This document shows, piece by piece, positions 1 through 8,760 of a stretch of 64,000 bases of DNA; within the stretch, counting starts at the first letter, position 1, and the number at the start of each line of letters is the position of its first letter. This stretch comes from Novisyntrophococcus fermenticellae (lineage in GTDB: Bacteria; Bacillota; Clostridia; Lachnospirales; Lachnospiraceae), in NCBI RefSeq assembly GCF_018866245.1, contig NZ_CP076458.1:1426001-1490000 (forward strand), written 5' to 3'. A program made the position numbers and the translations under genes. The notes under the pieces were generated by a model. That model had not been told where the DNA came from and searched no databases. It worked only from the letters and a program-made list of their open reading frames with translations.

Positions 1-2184
1 GAATTCCATTTTAAGGATGATCTGCAGTATGCGGATGCAATTCCTATGCTGCATCACCTGCAGGATCTTGCTGAGAAGAAGCATCTGGAGTTTGGGGTGA
101 AAATCACCAATACATTTCCGGTTGATATCAAAGCAGGTGAACTGCCTGGTGAAGAGATGTATATGTCCGGTAAATCGCTCTATGCATTATCCTTGTCAGT
201 AGCAAGAAATCTGGCCAGAGACTTTGACGGCAAGATTCGGATTTCTTATTCCGGCGGTGCGGACGCTATGAATATTAAAGGCATTATAGATGCCGGTATC
301 TGGCCGGTGACCATGGCTACAACCCTGTTAAAGCCGGGCGGATATGAAAGATTCGAGCAAATTGCGAAGATTCTTGAGGATGAAGAGGTTAAACCGTTTT
401 CCGGTGTTGATGCTTCCAAAGCGGAAGCGCTTGTGGAGAATGCAAAGACGAATAAATATCATGTAAAGGCAATTAAACCGCTTCCCTCCAGAAAATTAAA
501 AAAACAGGTGCCGCTTGTAGACTGCTTTACAGCACCCTGCGAAGAACAGTGTCCGATTCATCAGGATATTACTTCCTATATGAAACTGGTATCTCAGGGT
601 AAGATGGCAGAAGCCCTGGAGGTTATTCTCGACAAGAATCCTTTGCCATTTATTACAGGGACAATCTGTGCGCACACCTGTATGAATAAGTGTACACGTA
701 ATTTTTATGAAACACCTGTGAATATTCGCAGATGTAAGTTAGAGGCTGCAAAAGGCGGATACGATGAAGTGATTGCAAAGCTGGATAAACCGGAAATCAC
801 AACTGATAAAACAGCAGTGATTGTCGGTGGAGGCCCGGCAGGACTTGCAGCAGGGTACTTCCTGGCAAGAGGCGGTATGCAGGCGACCATTATTGAAAAG
901 AAATCAAAGATGGGCGGTGTTCCGCGTAATTCAATCTCCGGATTCCGCATGACAGATGAAGATATTGATAAAGACGTAGCGTTAGTTAAAGCTATGGGTG
1001 TAAACTTCATTAACGACACAGCTGTAGAAAGTCTGGATGAATTAAGAAAAGAGTATGACTATGTGATTCTGGCTGTAGGAGCTGCCGACAGAGGAAATCT
1101 GGTTCTGGATGGAAAAGAGACCTATAATGGAATTGAGTTCCTGGAAGATTTCAATGAAACAAATGGTCATGTAAACCTCGGTAAGACTGTTGCAGTTATC
1201 GGTGGTGGTAATACTGCCATGGATGTTGCCAGAGCTTCGAAGAGAAACGAGGGCGTAGAAAAGGTTTCTCTTGTTTATCGCAGAACCAAACGCTATATGC
1301 CGGCTGATGAAGAGGAACTGTTGATGGTTATCGAAGACGGTATTGATTTTGCAGAACTGCTCGCTCCTGTTAAAATGGAGGATGGCCAGTTGATCTGTAA
1401 AAAGATGAGGCTTGGAGACTATGATGCAAGCGGACGCCGCAGTGTTATCGAAACGGAGGAAACTGTCCTTGTCCCTGCGGATACAGTTATTGCGGCCGTA
1501 GGTGAGAAGGTTCCGACAAGATTCTATGAAGCAAATGGAATTCAGGTAAATGAAAGAGGACGGGCTCTGGTGAACCAGGAGACTATGGAAACATCTCTGG
1601 ATGGTGTATATGTGGCTGGAGATTGTGTTTACGGACCGGCTACAATCGTGGAAGGTATCCGTGACGGTAAGATGGCGGCAGAAGCGATTCTGGGTAAAAA
1701 ATATGACAACAGCTTTGCTACCATGACGCCTGCTGAGGAAGTTTACGGAAGAAAAGGCAATCTGAAGGAAGAGGATGCGAAGGTTGCAGACAGTAATCGC
1801 TGCCTCTCCTGCAACAGCTACTGTGAGAACTGTGTGGAAGTATGTCCAAACCGGGCAAATATATCCATTGTGGTGCCTGGTATGGTGAAACATCAGATTA
1901 TTCACGTGGATTATATGTGCAACGAGTGTGGAAACTGCAAGAGTTTCTGCCCCTATGACAGTGCTCCGTATCAGGATAAGTTTACCCTGTTTGCAAACCA
2001 GAAGGACATGGATGACAGCAAGAACCATGGATTCCTGGTAACAGACAAAGAGTCTGGAGAATGTAAAGTCCGGATTGCCGGGAAAACTTTTGATTATAAA
2101 GTGGGTACTGAGCCTGAGGCAGTGCCTGCGGGATTAAGAGGCATTATCGATACAGTGGTAAAATCTTATTCCTACATGCTGTAA
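1..2184 (+). CDS. ygfK: YgfK-family selenate-reductase-like Fe-S/flavin oxidoreductase, 5' end missing
   Basis: The frame is open from base 1, so the N-terminus lies outside the window; about 727 codons remain of a family usually a little over 1000 residues. Visible parts in order: a GltD-like cysteine-rich segment (CFTAPCEEQCPIHQD, later CAHTCMNKC), an FAD-binding GGGPAGLAAG motif, a second dinucleotide-binding GGGNTAMD motif, and two C-terminal Fe-S cysteine clusters (CLSCNSYCENCVEVCP and CNECGNCKSFCP). Family knowledge: YgfK is a putative selenate reductase subunit in E. coli, and homologues sit in gut bacterial clusters for anaerobic purine degradation beside ssnA, hydantoinase, ygeX, ygeY and ygeW. 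The next gene is a dihydropyrimidinase on the same strand 75 bp away, which supports the purine/hydantoin context. The electron partner cannot be read from the sequence. Confidence 0.9.
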   Translation, partial: EFHFKDDLQYADAIPMLHHLQDLAEKKHLEFGVKITNTFPVDIKAGELPGEEMYMSGKSLYALSLSVARNLARDFDGKIRISYSGGADAMNIKGIIDAGIWPVTMATTLLKPGGYERFEQIAKILEDEEVKPFSGVDASKAEALVENAKTNKYHVKAIKPLPSRKLKKQVPLVDCFTAPCEEQCPIHQDITSYMKLVSQGKMAEALEVILDKNPLPFITGTICAHTCMNKCTRNFYETPVNIRRCKLEAAKGGYDEVIAKLDKPEITTDKTAVIVGGGPAGLAAGYFLARGGMQATIIEKKSKMGGVPRNSISGFRMTDEDIDKDVALVKAMGVNFINDTAVESLDELRKEYDYVILAVGAADRGNLVLDGKETYNGIEFLEDFNETNGHVNLGKTVAVIGGGNTAMDVARASKRNEGVEKVSLVYRRTKRYMPADEEELLMVIEDGIDFAELLAPVKMEDGQLICKKMRLGDYDASGRRSVIETEETVLVPADTVIAAVGEKVPTRFYEANGIQVNERGRALVNQETMETSLDGVYVAGDCVYGPATIVEGIRDGKMAAEAILGKKYDNSFATMTPAEEVYGRKGNLKEEDAKVADSNRCLSCNSYCENCVEVCPNRANISIVVPGMVKHQIIHVDYMCNECGNCKSFCPYDSAPYQDKFTLFANQKDMDDSKNHGFLVTDKESGECKVRIAGKTFDYKVGTEPEAVPAGLRGIIDTVVKSYSYML

Positions 2185-2259
2185 GATAGAATTGTACGGA
2201 TGACTCATAATCCGGCAGAGTATTTCGGGATGCACCCGATAAAAGAAAGAAGGCTGATT

Positions 2260-3627
2260 ATGAAGAAACTGTTTAAAGGCGGAACCGTAGTATCTGGCAC
2301 AAAGTCTGGTACGGTGGATGTCCTTATTGAGGATGAGGTCATCACCCGGATAGGTGAAAACCTGACCTGTCCCGATGCAGAGATTATTGATGTGACAGGG
2401 AAACTTTTGTTCCCGGGATTCGTCGACGCACACACACATTTTGATCTTCATGTGGCAGGTACTGTAACTGCAGATGATTTTGAAAGCGGAACGCGTGCAG
2501 CACTTCGCGGCGGAACAACGACTGTGATTGATTTTGCAACACAGTATGAAGGTGAGACGCTGGAAGAAGGATTACAGAACTGGTTTGGAAAAGCCAGGGG
2601 AAAAGCGAATTGCGATTATAGTTTTCATATGGCAATTTCTGAGTGGAATCCGGAAGTATGTGATGAGATTCAGAAAATGATTGATGAGGGGATTACCTCC
2701 TTTAAACTCTATATGACCTATGATAATCAGGTGGATGATAAAACAATGTATCAGATTCTAAAGCGCCTGAAGGAAGTTGACGGTATCACGGGAGTTCATT
2801 GTGAAAACAGTGGTGTAATTGCCGCCATGCAGCAGGATGCAAAAGAGAAAGGACTTATGGACGTAGCAACCCATGCAGCAACCCGCCCCGCACCTTGTGA
2901 GGCAGAGGCAATCGACAGGCTGCTTCGTATTGCTGAGATTGTAGACACCCCTGTAATTGTTGTTCACCTGACCTGCAAAGAAGGGCTGGAGGTAATTGAA
3001 GCAGCACGTAACCGTGGGCAAAAAGTATATACAGAGACCTGTCCGCAGTACCTTCTGATGAATGATGATAAATATCAGCTTCCGGGGTTTGAGGGTGCCA
3101 AATATGTGTGCGCACCGCCACTTAGAAAACCGGAAGATCAGCAGGCTCTCTGGAACGCCCTGAGCAAGGATGAAATTCAGACAATATCTACGGATCACTG
3201 TAGTTTTACTACAGAGCAGAAAAGGCTGGGGCTGGAGGATTTCACGAAGATACCCGGAGGAATGCCGGGGGTTGAGACCAGAGCCACTCTTATATATACT
3301 TACGGGGTGAGAGAAAATAAAATCACTCTGGAGCAGATGTGCAGACTGATGTCCGAAAATCCGGCCAGACTTTATGGATTGTATCCCAGAAAAGGTACTA
3401 TAAGGGAAGGGTCTGATGCCGATATTGTGATCTTGAATCCGAAAACAGAGGATGTATTAACGGCAGGTGATCAGGAGCAGAGAGTGGACTACTCACCATT
3501 TGAAGGAACGAAAGTGACCGGTAGAATCGAAGATGTATACTTACGTGGACATCATGTAGTAAAAAATCATCAGATTGCTGAAACCCATCAGGGGAAATTC
3601 CTTCACAGAAAAACTTATAATCTCTAG
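2260..3627 (+). CDS. hydA: Dihydropyrimidinase / hydantoinase
   Basis: Cyclic-amide hydrolase of the amidohydrolase superfamily, about 455 residues, the usual length. Metal-site features are visible: the HTHFDLH motif near residue 60, the lysine in SFKLYMTYD that is carbamylated in this family, and a late aspartate in STDHCSF. I chose the ATG at 2260, behind an AGAAAGAAGG stretch; an upstream in-frame ATG at 2200 has no convincing ribosome site and would add 20 residues unlike the family. It follows ygfK, as related genes (hyuA/ssnA/ygfK) cluster in E. coli and in anaerobic purine degraders. The substrate may be a hydantoin or dihydropyrimidine-like intermediate; sequence alone cannot decide which. 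A wobble-rich hairpin with a T-rich tail follows the stop. Confidence 0.92.
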   Translation: MKKLFKGGTVVSGTKSGTVDVLIEDEVITRIGENLTCPDAEIIDVTGKLLFPGFVDAHTHFDLHVAGTVTADDFESGTRAALRGGTTTVIDFATQYEGETLEEGLQNWFGKARGKANCDYSFHMAISEWNPEVCDEIQKMIDEGITSFKLYMTYDNQVDDKTMYQILKRLKEVDGITGVHCENSGVIAAMQQDAKEKGLMDVATHAATRPAPCEAEAIDRLLRIAEIVDTPVIVVHLTCKEGLEVIEAARNRGQKVYTETCPQYLLMNDDKYQLPGFEGAKYVCAPPLRKPEDQQALWNALSKDEIQTISTDHCSFTTEQKRLGLEDFTKIPGGMPGVETRATLIYTYGVRENKITLEQMCRLMSENPARLYGLYPRKGTIREGSDADIVILNPKTEDVLTAGDQEQRVDYSPFEGTKVTGRIEDVYLRGHHVVKNHQIAETHQGKFLHRKTYNL

Positions 3628-3655
3628 AGTGTTTTGAACACATTCTGGAATTTAT

Positions 3656-3712
3656 GTTATAGTTCGGCTGGATTTTTAAACTAACGGCCGGACTGTAACA
3701 TTTTTATTTTTA
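3656..3712 (+). terminator. Terminator-like hairpin after the hydantoinase gene
   Basis: Arms at 3656-3669 and 3686-3699 form 14 pairs as RNA, three of them G-U, followed by an A and a T-rich run. Position just after the hydA stop fits an intrinsic terminator ending the ygfK-hydA transcript. Confidence 0.65.
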
Positions 3713-3855
3713 TCTGGCTTTTAAAAGCATTATATTGTATAATAGTAAAGAATATATATGCATATTGAGATATGATTTATCTATAAGAACGTTCTCTGAA
3801 CTTTTCTATTGGGTAAAAACCCTCCGGGGGATGCGTACTGCGAGGTAAGAGACAG

Positions 3856-3935
3856 ATATCGCTATACGGCCGCCGCAGGCGTGAGTTTCGTAAGCGAAAC
3901 TCTTTCTTTAATTTAAAATGTATTTATAGCGATAT
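3856..3935 (+). ncRNA. Candidate structured leader of the ROK gene
   Basis: The 325-base gap 3628-3952 holds, besides the hydA terminator, a TATAAT at 3738-3743, a 10-bp palindrome (AGAACGTTCT, 3786-3795), and this foldable element. A perfect 11-bp closing stem (3856-3866 with 3925-3935) encloses CGCC-gca-GGCG (3871-3881) and an 8-bp hairpin with TAAG loop (3883-3890 with 3895-3902). The closing stem ends two bases before the TGGAGG ribosome site of the next gene. I recognise no known riboswitch family here; a regulatory role is inference. Confidence 0.45.
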
Positions 3936-3952
3936 ATGGAGGAAAGAATAAG

Positions 3953-5131
3953 GTGCCAGGAATGAGAAAGACAGGTGAGAACAGCCGTATTTCCAGTCAA
4001 CATAACCGGGGTTTAATTTTAAGGCTTATTGCAACAGGAATGTGTCATTCCAGAATAGAACTGGCCAGGGAGACGGAGCTCACTAAAATGACTATAACCA
4101 ATATTGTATCGGAATTTCGCCGGAATAATATTGTTGTGGAAACAGAGGAATGCCCAACAGATGTAAGAGGACGCAATCCAATTACAGTAGAGATTGCATC
4201 GGATGCACCCAAGATACTTGGCATATTAATCAGTACGGCATACTGTGAAGTTGTAATTTGCGATTTGCAGCTTCATATTCTGAAAAGAAAAAAGACAGAA
4301 TGGAAAGAAGGGCTGACTGAAGATACGTTAATAGAGGATGTCTGTATTTTGACTGATTCCATGCTTCAAACCGATAATCGATTCTTTGGAATCGGAGTTG
4401 CGAGTATAGGTCCGCTTAATATCAATCAAGGTATGATTTTGGATCCACCGGATTTTTACGGAATACAGAATGTACAGATTGCAGAACGTCTGAAGGAGCG
4501 ATATGCATATCCTGTATTTGTAGACCGTGACAGTAACAGTTCTGCTTTGGCAGAAGCGTTATATGGAGCCGGTAAGATGAATCATGATTTCATATATATG
4601 AGTATTGATGACAGGATTGGTTCCGGAGTAATTACTCAGGGAGATCTTTTCCGAAACAGCAAGGGGTATGCCCCGGAGATTGGGCATGTCTGCATCAGAC
4701 CTCAAGGGGATAACTGCTTCTGCGGGAATCAGGGATGCCTGCAAAGTTATGCCGGCAGGGGGGTTATACTTAAAAAACTGCGGGAAGCTACAGGAAAGGA
4801 TTTGTCATTTAAGGAATTTTGTGAACTCAGTTTTGATGAAACGGTTGATAGGATCCTTACAAAAATGATGGATGATCTCCTGATCGCACTGGTGAGCAGC
4901 ATCAACATCCTTCATCCGGAAGCAGTGATTCTTGGTGATGATGGTGTTTACATCCCAGCTAAATATCTGAAGTATCTGGAGAAGCAGATCAATATGCATA
5001 AATTTTATCAGAATCGTACAGATATTAAGGTAAAACATGCAGGATTCCTGGCAGATGCAAAATTAGTTGGGGCTGCCTGCAACGTAGTTATGGAAGTATT
5101 TAAAGGGAAAGTATCCTTTCGTGTGAGGTGA
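3953..5131 (+). CDS. ROK-family transcriptional regulator (NagC/XylR-like)
   Basis: About 392 residues: an N-terminal winged-helix region (roughly 15-75, with SRIELARETELTKMTITNIV as the helix-turn-helix) followed by a ROK sugar-kinase-like fold. The ROK zinc motif is present in the form CFCGNQGCLQ, with Q where many members have E. The start is GTG 3953, 10 bases after GGAGG; the ATG at 3962 is further from that site. ROK repressors usually sense a sugar or sugar phosphate, but no sugar gene adjoins, so the effector is unknown. A structured leader precedes it, which may regulate it. It stands alone, 68 bp before an Rrf2 regulator. Confidence 0.85.
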   Translation: MPGMRKTGENSRISSQHNRGLILRLIATGMCHSRIELARETELTKMTITNIVSEFRRNNIVVETEECPTDVRGRNPITVEIASDAPKILGILISTAYCEVVICDLQLHILKRKKTEWKEGLTEDTLIEDVCILTDSMLQTDNRFFGIGVASIGPLNINQGMILDPPDFYGIQNVQIAERLKERYAYPVFVDRDSNSSALAEALYGAGKMNHDFIYMSIDDRIGSGVITQGDLFRNSKGYAPEIGHVCIRPQGDNCFCGNQGCLQSYAGRGVILKKLREATGKDLSFKEFCELSFDETVDRILTKMMDDLLIALVSSINILHPEAVILGDDGVYIPAKYLKYLEKQINMHKFYQNRTDIKVKHAGFLADAKLVGAACNVVMEVFKGKVSFRVR

Positions 5132-5199
5132 CGGAAGCCATTACACACATGAATATGCCGCTATACGAAAGTAATATATAAAAAGAGGTACAATATGTT

Positions 5200-5595
5200 A
5201 TGCTGATTACAAGAGAAGTGGATTATGCCGTAAGGGTCTTACGGGTTCTGTCAGATGGGAATATCGCAAGTGTCCGGGAAATTTGTGACAAGGAAGATAT
5301 AAGTATGTCCATCGCCTATAAAATTACAAGAAAGATGGAAAAAGCCGGAATTATTAAAAGCTATCGCGGCACCAATGGCGGATATGCTTTAAGAAAAAGT
5401 CTGGATCATGTCACATTGTATGATGTGATAGAAGTGGTTGATAAAGAGCTGCTGATTACAGAGTGCCTGCGGCATTCATATGATTGTTCCAGAAATCAGG
5501 AGGCAGATCCTTGTAAAGTACATATGGAGTTTTTGAGATTACAAAAGCTTTTAACTGACGAAATAAAGAGTAAACCTTTATCTATGATTTTTTAA
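5200..5595 (+). CDS. Rrf2-family transcriptional regulator
   Basis: 131 residues, typical for Rrf2 proteins. The N-terminal winged helix-turn-helix is clear (MLITREVDYAVRVLRVLSDG, then GIIKSYRGTNGGYAL). Three cysteines in the C-terminal third (TECL, YDC, DPCK) are placed as in Rrf2 members that bind an Fe-S cluster, such as IscR and NsrR, so redox or nitric-oxide sensing is plausible but not shown. It is followed by a remnant of a carbon monoxide dehydrogenase gene, suggesting it may once have controlled that gene. Confidence 0.85.
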   Translation: MLITREVDYAVRVLRVLSDGNIASVREICDKEDISMSIAYKITRKMEKAGIIKSYRGTNGGYALRKSLDHVTLYDVIEVVDKELLITECLRHSYDCSRNQEADPCKVHMEFLRLQKLLTDEIKSKPLSMIF

Positions 5596-5611
5596 CCCAT
5601 ACTGTGAATTC

Positions 5612-5638
5612 CCTACCTCCGGGTGTACCGGAGGTAGG
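5612..5638. repeat. Perfect 11-bp inverted repeat at the edge of the CODH remnant
   Basis: CCTACCTCCGG and its reverse complement are separated by GTGTA. No T-run follows on the plus strand, so it is not a classic terminator. It lies between the Rrf2 stop and the first readable codon of the CODH fragment and may be a deletion or insertion scar. Confidence 0.5.
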
Positions 5639-5640
5639 GC

Positions 5641-5814
5641 CTGGCACTTGGACTGCCTCCATTTGTAACAGGAAGTAAAGTTGCGGTAGAAGTATTGACA
5701 GAGGGCATGAAAGAACTGACAGGGGGTCAGGTCATAATTAATTCCGATGCAGTCGAGACGGCGGATATTCTGGAAAAGATTATTATGGAGAAGCGGGCTG
5801 CATTGAACATATAA
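5641..5814 (+). pseudogene. C-terminal remnant of an anaerobic carbon monoxide dehydrogenase catalytic subunit
   Basis: A frame of 57 codons plus stop, with no start codon or ribosome site, reads GLPPFVTGS, then LTEGMKELTGG, then ending KRAALNI. This pattern (GG before a D-rich stretch, an AD...I helix and a final KRxAL) is what I know from the C-terminal end of CooS-type CODH subunits. A stop codon lies two codons upstream in frame, and the other roughly 550 residues are absent. The rest of the 436-base gap 5596-6031 holds two inverted repeats (5612-5638 and 5900-5940) and no other gene I can support. The family match is from memory of the C-terminus, hence moderate confidence. Confidence 0.5.
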
Positions 5815-5899
5815 AATATAAAATTTTTGAACTGTCATTTGCTGACTTCTATGGCATTACGGAGGATGAGCAATATAGCTATGCGATGAGATAAGAACC

Positions 5900-5940
5900 G
5901 GGACAGGTTTCATTCATGAGTTTTGAATGAGACCTGTCCC
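5900..5940. repeat. 17-bp inverted repeat (hairpin without T tract)
   Basis: Arms 5900-5916 and 5924-5940 pair over 17 bases with one T-G wobble and a 7-base loop. No T-run follows on either strand. It lies about 90 bases before the M23 peptidase start and could act as a transcript-stabilising or attenuating hairpin. Confidence 0.5.
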
Positions 5941-6031
5941 ATCGTGAAATTCACAGGAAAAGAAAGTTCTATTCATAATATCTAATAAGATACGTAAATA
6001 TAGAAAGAGGTTTCTATATTGGAGAAGCTGT

Positions 6032-7090
6032 TTGAAAATATTATTTGACAAGAAGAAAGTTATAGCAGTATCCGCGTGTGTCCTTTTAATCATTGTTGGT
6101 TTGTTACATGAAAATCTTGAACATATGGTACATACTGTAAACACCCCGGCCCAAGATCAGCCTTCAGAGCAGGAGAGTGAACAGAAAGATTACATAAAAT
6201 GGGTAGATTTCAATGTAACATATCAGGCGCTGGAGGATGCGTATCAATGGGATGTGAAAACCCATGGACAGGATGTAGAATTGGACTGGATTTCGCTCCT
6301 TGCTTATCTTGCCTGCAGAAATGGAGGTGACTTCTCAGGCTATCGGTCTGCAGACATGAATACGATAGCAGAGGTGCTTATCAATAAGGAAAATACCCTG
6401 GAAGAGATGACAAGAGATAAAAAGTACTATAATTACTATCAGGAAGCCTATTCGGCAGTATTGGGCGGCATGGTAGGAGAATATGAGATACAGACGGAAA
6501 GTGAAAGCGGTGAGTTGGTTTGGGAAACAAAATATGGACTTAAAGCATTTTCACCAATTGCAAAGGGATTTGAATATTATGATTATGACGATTTTGGAAA
6601 GCCGAGGGCCTATGGGTATAGCAGACCCCACCTGGGGCATGATATGATGGGACAGATAGGTACGCCGATTATTGCTATTGAATCCGGATATGTGGAAGCC
6701 CTTGGCTGGAATCAGTATGGCGGGTGGAGAATAGGGATTAGAAGCTTTGATAAGAAGCGATATTATTACTACGCACACCTGAGACAAAACTTTCCTTATC
6801 ATCAAAGCCTTAAAGAAGGAAGTAAGGTGCAGGCGGGCGATGTCATAGGTTATATGGGACACACTGGATACAGTTCCAAGGAAAATGTGAATAATATTAA
6901 AACAATCCATCTCCACTGGGGACTCCAGCTTATATTTGATGAATCTCAGAAAGAAGGAAATAATGAAATCTGGGTGGATTGTTATAATCTTACGAGATTT
7001 CTGACTAAGAATCGTTCCGAAACCTATAAAAACACAGAAACTAAAGATTATTACAGGGTATTCCAGATGGTCGACCATGCAAAGAATTAA
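6032..7090 (+). CDS. Membrane-anchored M23 (LytM-type) peptidase
   Basis: 352 residues. A single N-terminal hydrophobic segment (about residues 9-25, VIAVSACVLLIIVGLL) suggests export with membrane anchoring. The C-terminal half carries the M23 metal ligands: HLGHD (first His and Asp in HxxxD spacing) near residue 206, and the HLH pair in IHLHWGL. Family role: zinc endopeptidase that cuts peptide cross-bridges in peptidoglycan. The start is TTG at 6032, 8 bases after GGAG at 6020; no in-frame ATG lies nearby. It is a single gene, ending at a hairpin shared with the convergent hcp gene. The exact role (sporulation, division or remodelling) is not evident. Confidence 0.85.
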   Translation: MKILFDKKKVIAVSACVLLIIVGLLHENLEHMVHTVNTPAQDQPSEQESEQKDYIKWVDFNVTYQALEDAYQWDVKTHGQDVELDWISLLAYLACRNGGDFSGYRSADMNTIAEVLINKENTLEEMTRDKKYYNYYQEAYSAVLGGMVGEYEIQTESESGELVWETKYGLKAFSPIAKGFEYYDYDDFGKPRAYGYSRPHLGHDMMGQIGTPIIAIESGYVEALGWNQYGGWRIGIRSFDKKRYYYYAHLRQNFPYHQSLKEGSKVQAGDVIGYMGHTGYSSKENVNNIKTIHLHWGLQLIFDESQKEGNNEIWVDCYNLTRFLTKNRSETYKNTETKDYYRVFQMVDHAKN

Positions 7091-7118
7091 TATTTTGATT
7101 CCGATATGAAGTTTGTAA

Positions 7119-7164
7119 AAATCCCCGGGAAGAACTGGTATTTCAGTTCATTTCCCGGGGATTT
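7119..7164. terminator. Bidirectional terminator between M23 peptidase and hcp
   Basis: Outer arms 7119-7131 and 7152-7164 (13 bp, around CCCCGGG) and inner arms GAACTG/CAGTTC at 7132-7137 and 7144-7149 form one long hairpin with a small bulge. A-rich and T-rich flanks allow it to serve both convergent genes. Confidence 0.85.
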
Positions 7165-7167
7165 CTA

Positions 7168-8730
7168 TTATCCAAGAATCTTTTTCAAATCCTCTTCAGG
7201 GGTGCTGATTGGAGCTATGTTGAAGTTCTCTACAAGATAATTCAATACATTCGGAGATACAAATGCCGGAAGTGTAGGCCCGAGGAAAATATTTTTGATG
7301 CCTAGGTGGAGCAATGTCAGCAGGATGCAGACAGCTTTTTGCTCATACCAGGACAATACCATCGACAGTGGAAGATCGTTGACCCCGCAGCCAAAAGCCT
7401 CTGACAGAGCGATGGCAACTTTGATTGCACTGTAAGCATCGTTGCACTGACCCATATCCATGATACGTGGGAGCCCGCCAATTGTACCGAGATCTAAATC
7501 ATTGAAGCGGTATTTCCCGCATGCTAAAGTCAGAATAATGCTGTCGGAAGGAGTCTGACTTACAAAGTCTGTGTAATAATTTCTGCCCGGACGTGCGCCA
7601 TCGCATCCGCCAACCAGGAAGAAATGTTTAATATCTCCGGATTTTACCGCTTCCACAACTTTATCGGCAACAGAAAGAACGGTACCATGACCAAACCCGG
7701 TTGTAACCTCTTTGCCTCCATTGATACCGGTAAATTCGGTATCTTCTTTAAAACCGCCCAATTCCAGGGCTTTTTCAATGACAGGCGTGAAATCCTTATC
7801 TTCACCGATATGTACCAATTCAGGATAGGATACGACTTCTGTGGTGTATACGCGGTCAGCATAACTGGATTTTACAGGCATCAGACAGTTTGTGGTAAAC
7901 AGGATTGGAGCTGGAAGGTTGGCGAATTCTTTTTGCTGATTCTGCCAGGCAGTTCCAAAATTTCCTTTTAGCTGGGGATACTGATTTAAAAGCGGATATC
8001 CATGTGCAGGCAGCATCTCACCATGCGTGTAGATGTTGATTCCTTTATCCTTCGTCTGTTCTAAAAGTAATTTTAAATCCAAAAGGTCGTGTCCGCTGAT
8101 CACAATAAAAGGACCTTTTTCCACGGTAAGAGGAACGGTAGTCGGGATTGGTGTTCCGTAGGACTCTGTATTCGCTTTATCAAGAAGCTCCATACATTTC
8201 AGGTTTACAGCCCCTGTTTCCATAACAACAGGTAACAATTCTTCCATCGTATGCTCCGCACCTATCGTCTGCAATGCTTTGTAGAAAAACGCATTCACAG
8301 CTTCGTCAGTATATCCTAAAACCATGGCATGATAAGCGTAAGCAGCCATACCTTTAATACCAAACAAAATCAGAGATTTCAAAGAGCGAATATCCTCCTG
8401 AGCGTTCCAGATTTTATTCATATCATAATGAACGGGATTTGCGGCTGCATTCACAGTTGTTATTGCGTGATCTACTTTTTCTATCATCTCCTGAATAGTT
8501 TCTACATTAAAATTCACATTGGTAATTGTGGTGAAGAGACTGTCGAGGACCAGACGATCCATCTTGACATCCGGTTTCGCACCTGCATTTACAAGTTCAA
8601 TTAATGCACCAAGCAGCTCATCCTGAAGATTGGCAACCTCCGAAGACTTGCCGCAGACACCGGCACCTCCTGTACAACCAGAACATTTTGCGGTCTGTTC
8701 GCATTGAAAACAAAACATTTTTTGATCCAT
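7168..8730 (-). CDS. hcp: Hydroxylamine reductase (hybrid cluster protein)
   Basis: 520 residues. The N-terminal cysteine set for the [4Fe-4S] cluster is C7-x2-C10-x8-C19-x6-C26. Further on are the hybrid-cluster signatures (GGCDGARPGRNYY, LTLACGKYRFN, and the C-terminal LGPTLPAFVSPNVL). Hcp reduces hydroxylamine and acts as a nitric oxide reductase in nitrosative stress; it is cytoplasmic. It is the last gene of a minus-strand operon: ferredoxin-like protein, cupin, hcp, with 30 and 23 bp gaps. A Crp/Fnr regulator is divergent to the operon. This matches the hcp-frdX-HcpR arrangement known in Clostridia. Confidence 0.96.
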   Translation of the reverse strand: MDQKMFCFQCEQTAKCSGCTGGAGVCGKSSEVANLQDELLGALIELVNAGAKPDVKMDRLVLDSLFTTITNVNFNVETIQEMIEKVDHAITTVNAAANPVHYDMNKIWNAQEDIRSLKSLILFGIKGMAAYAYHAMVLGYTDEAVNAFFYKALQTIGAEHTMEELLPVVMETGAVNLKCMELLDKANTESYGTPIPTTVPLTVEKGPFIVISGHDLLDLKLLLEQTKDKGINIYTHGEMLPAHGYPLLNQYPQLKGNFGTAWQNQQKEFANLPAPILFTTNCLMPVKSSYADRVYTTEVVSYPELVHIGEDKDFTPVIEKALELGGFKEDTEFTGINGGKEVTTGFGHGTVLSVADKVVEAVKSGDIKHFFLVGGCDGARPGRNYYTDFVSQTPSDSIILTLACGKYRFNDLDLGTIGGLPRIMDMGQCNDAYSAIKVAIALSEAFGCGVNDLPLSMVLSWYEQKAVCILLTLLHLGIKNIFLGPTLPAFVSPNVLNYLVENFNIAPISTPEEDLKKILG

Positions 8731-8760
8731 TTCTTTCTCCTTTGCTGTTTTTATTTTATT

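Noticed and set aside
1042..2028. Long minus-strand open frame opposite ygfK
   Set aside because: No ribosome site or family resemblance; it mirrors a well-conserved gene on the plus strand.
5816..5893. Short frame after the CODH remnant (KIFELSFADFYG...)
   Set aside because: About 25 codons, no start, no ribosome site and no family I recognise; likely non-coding or decayed.
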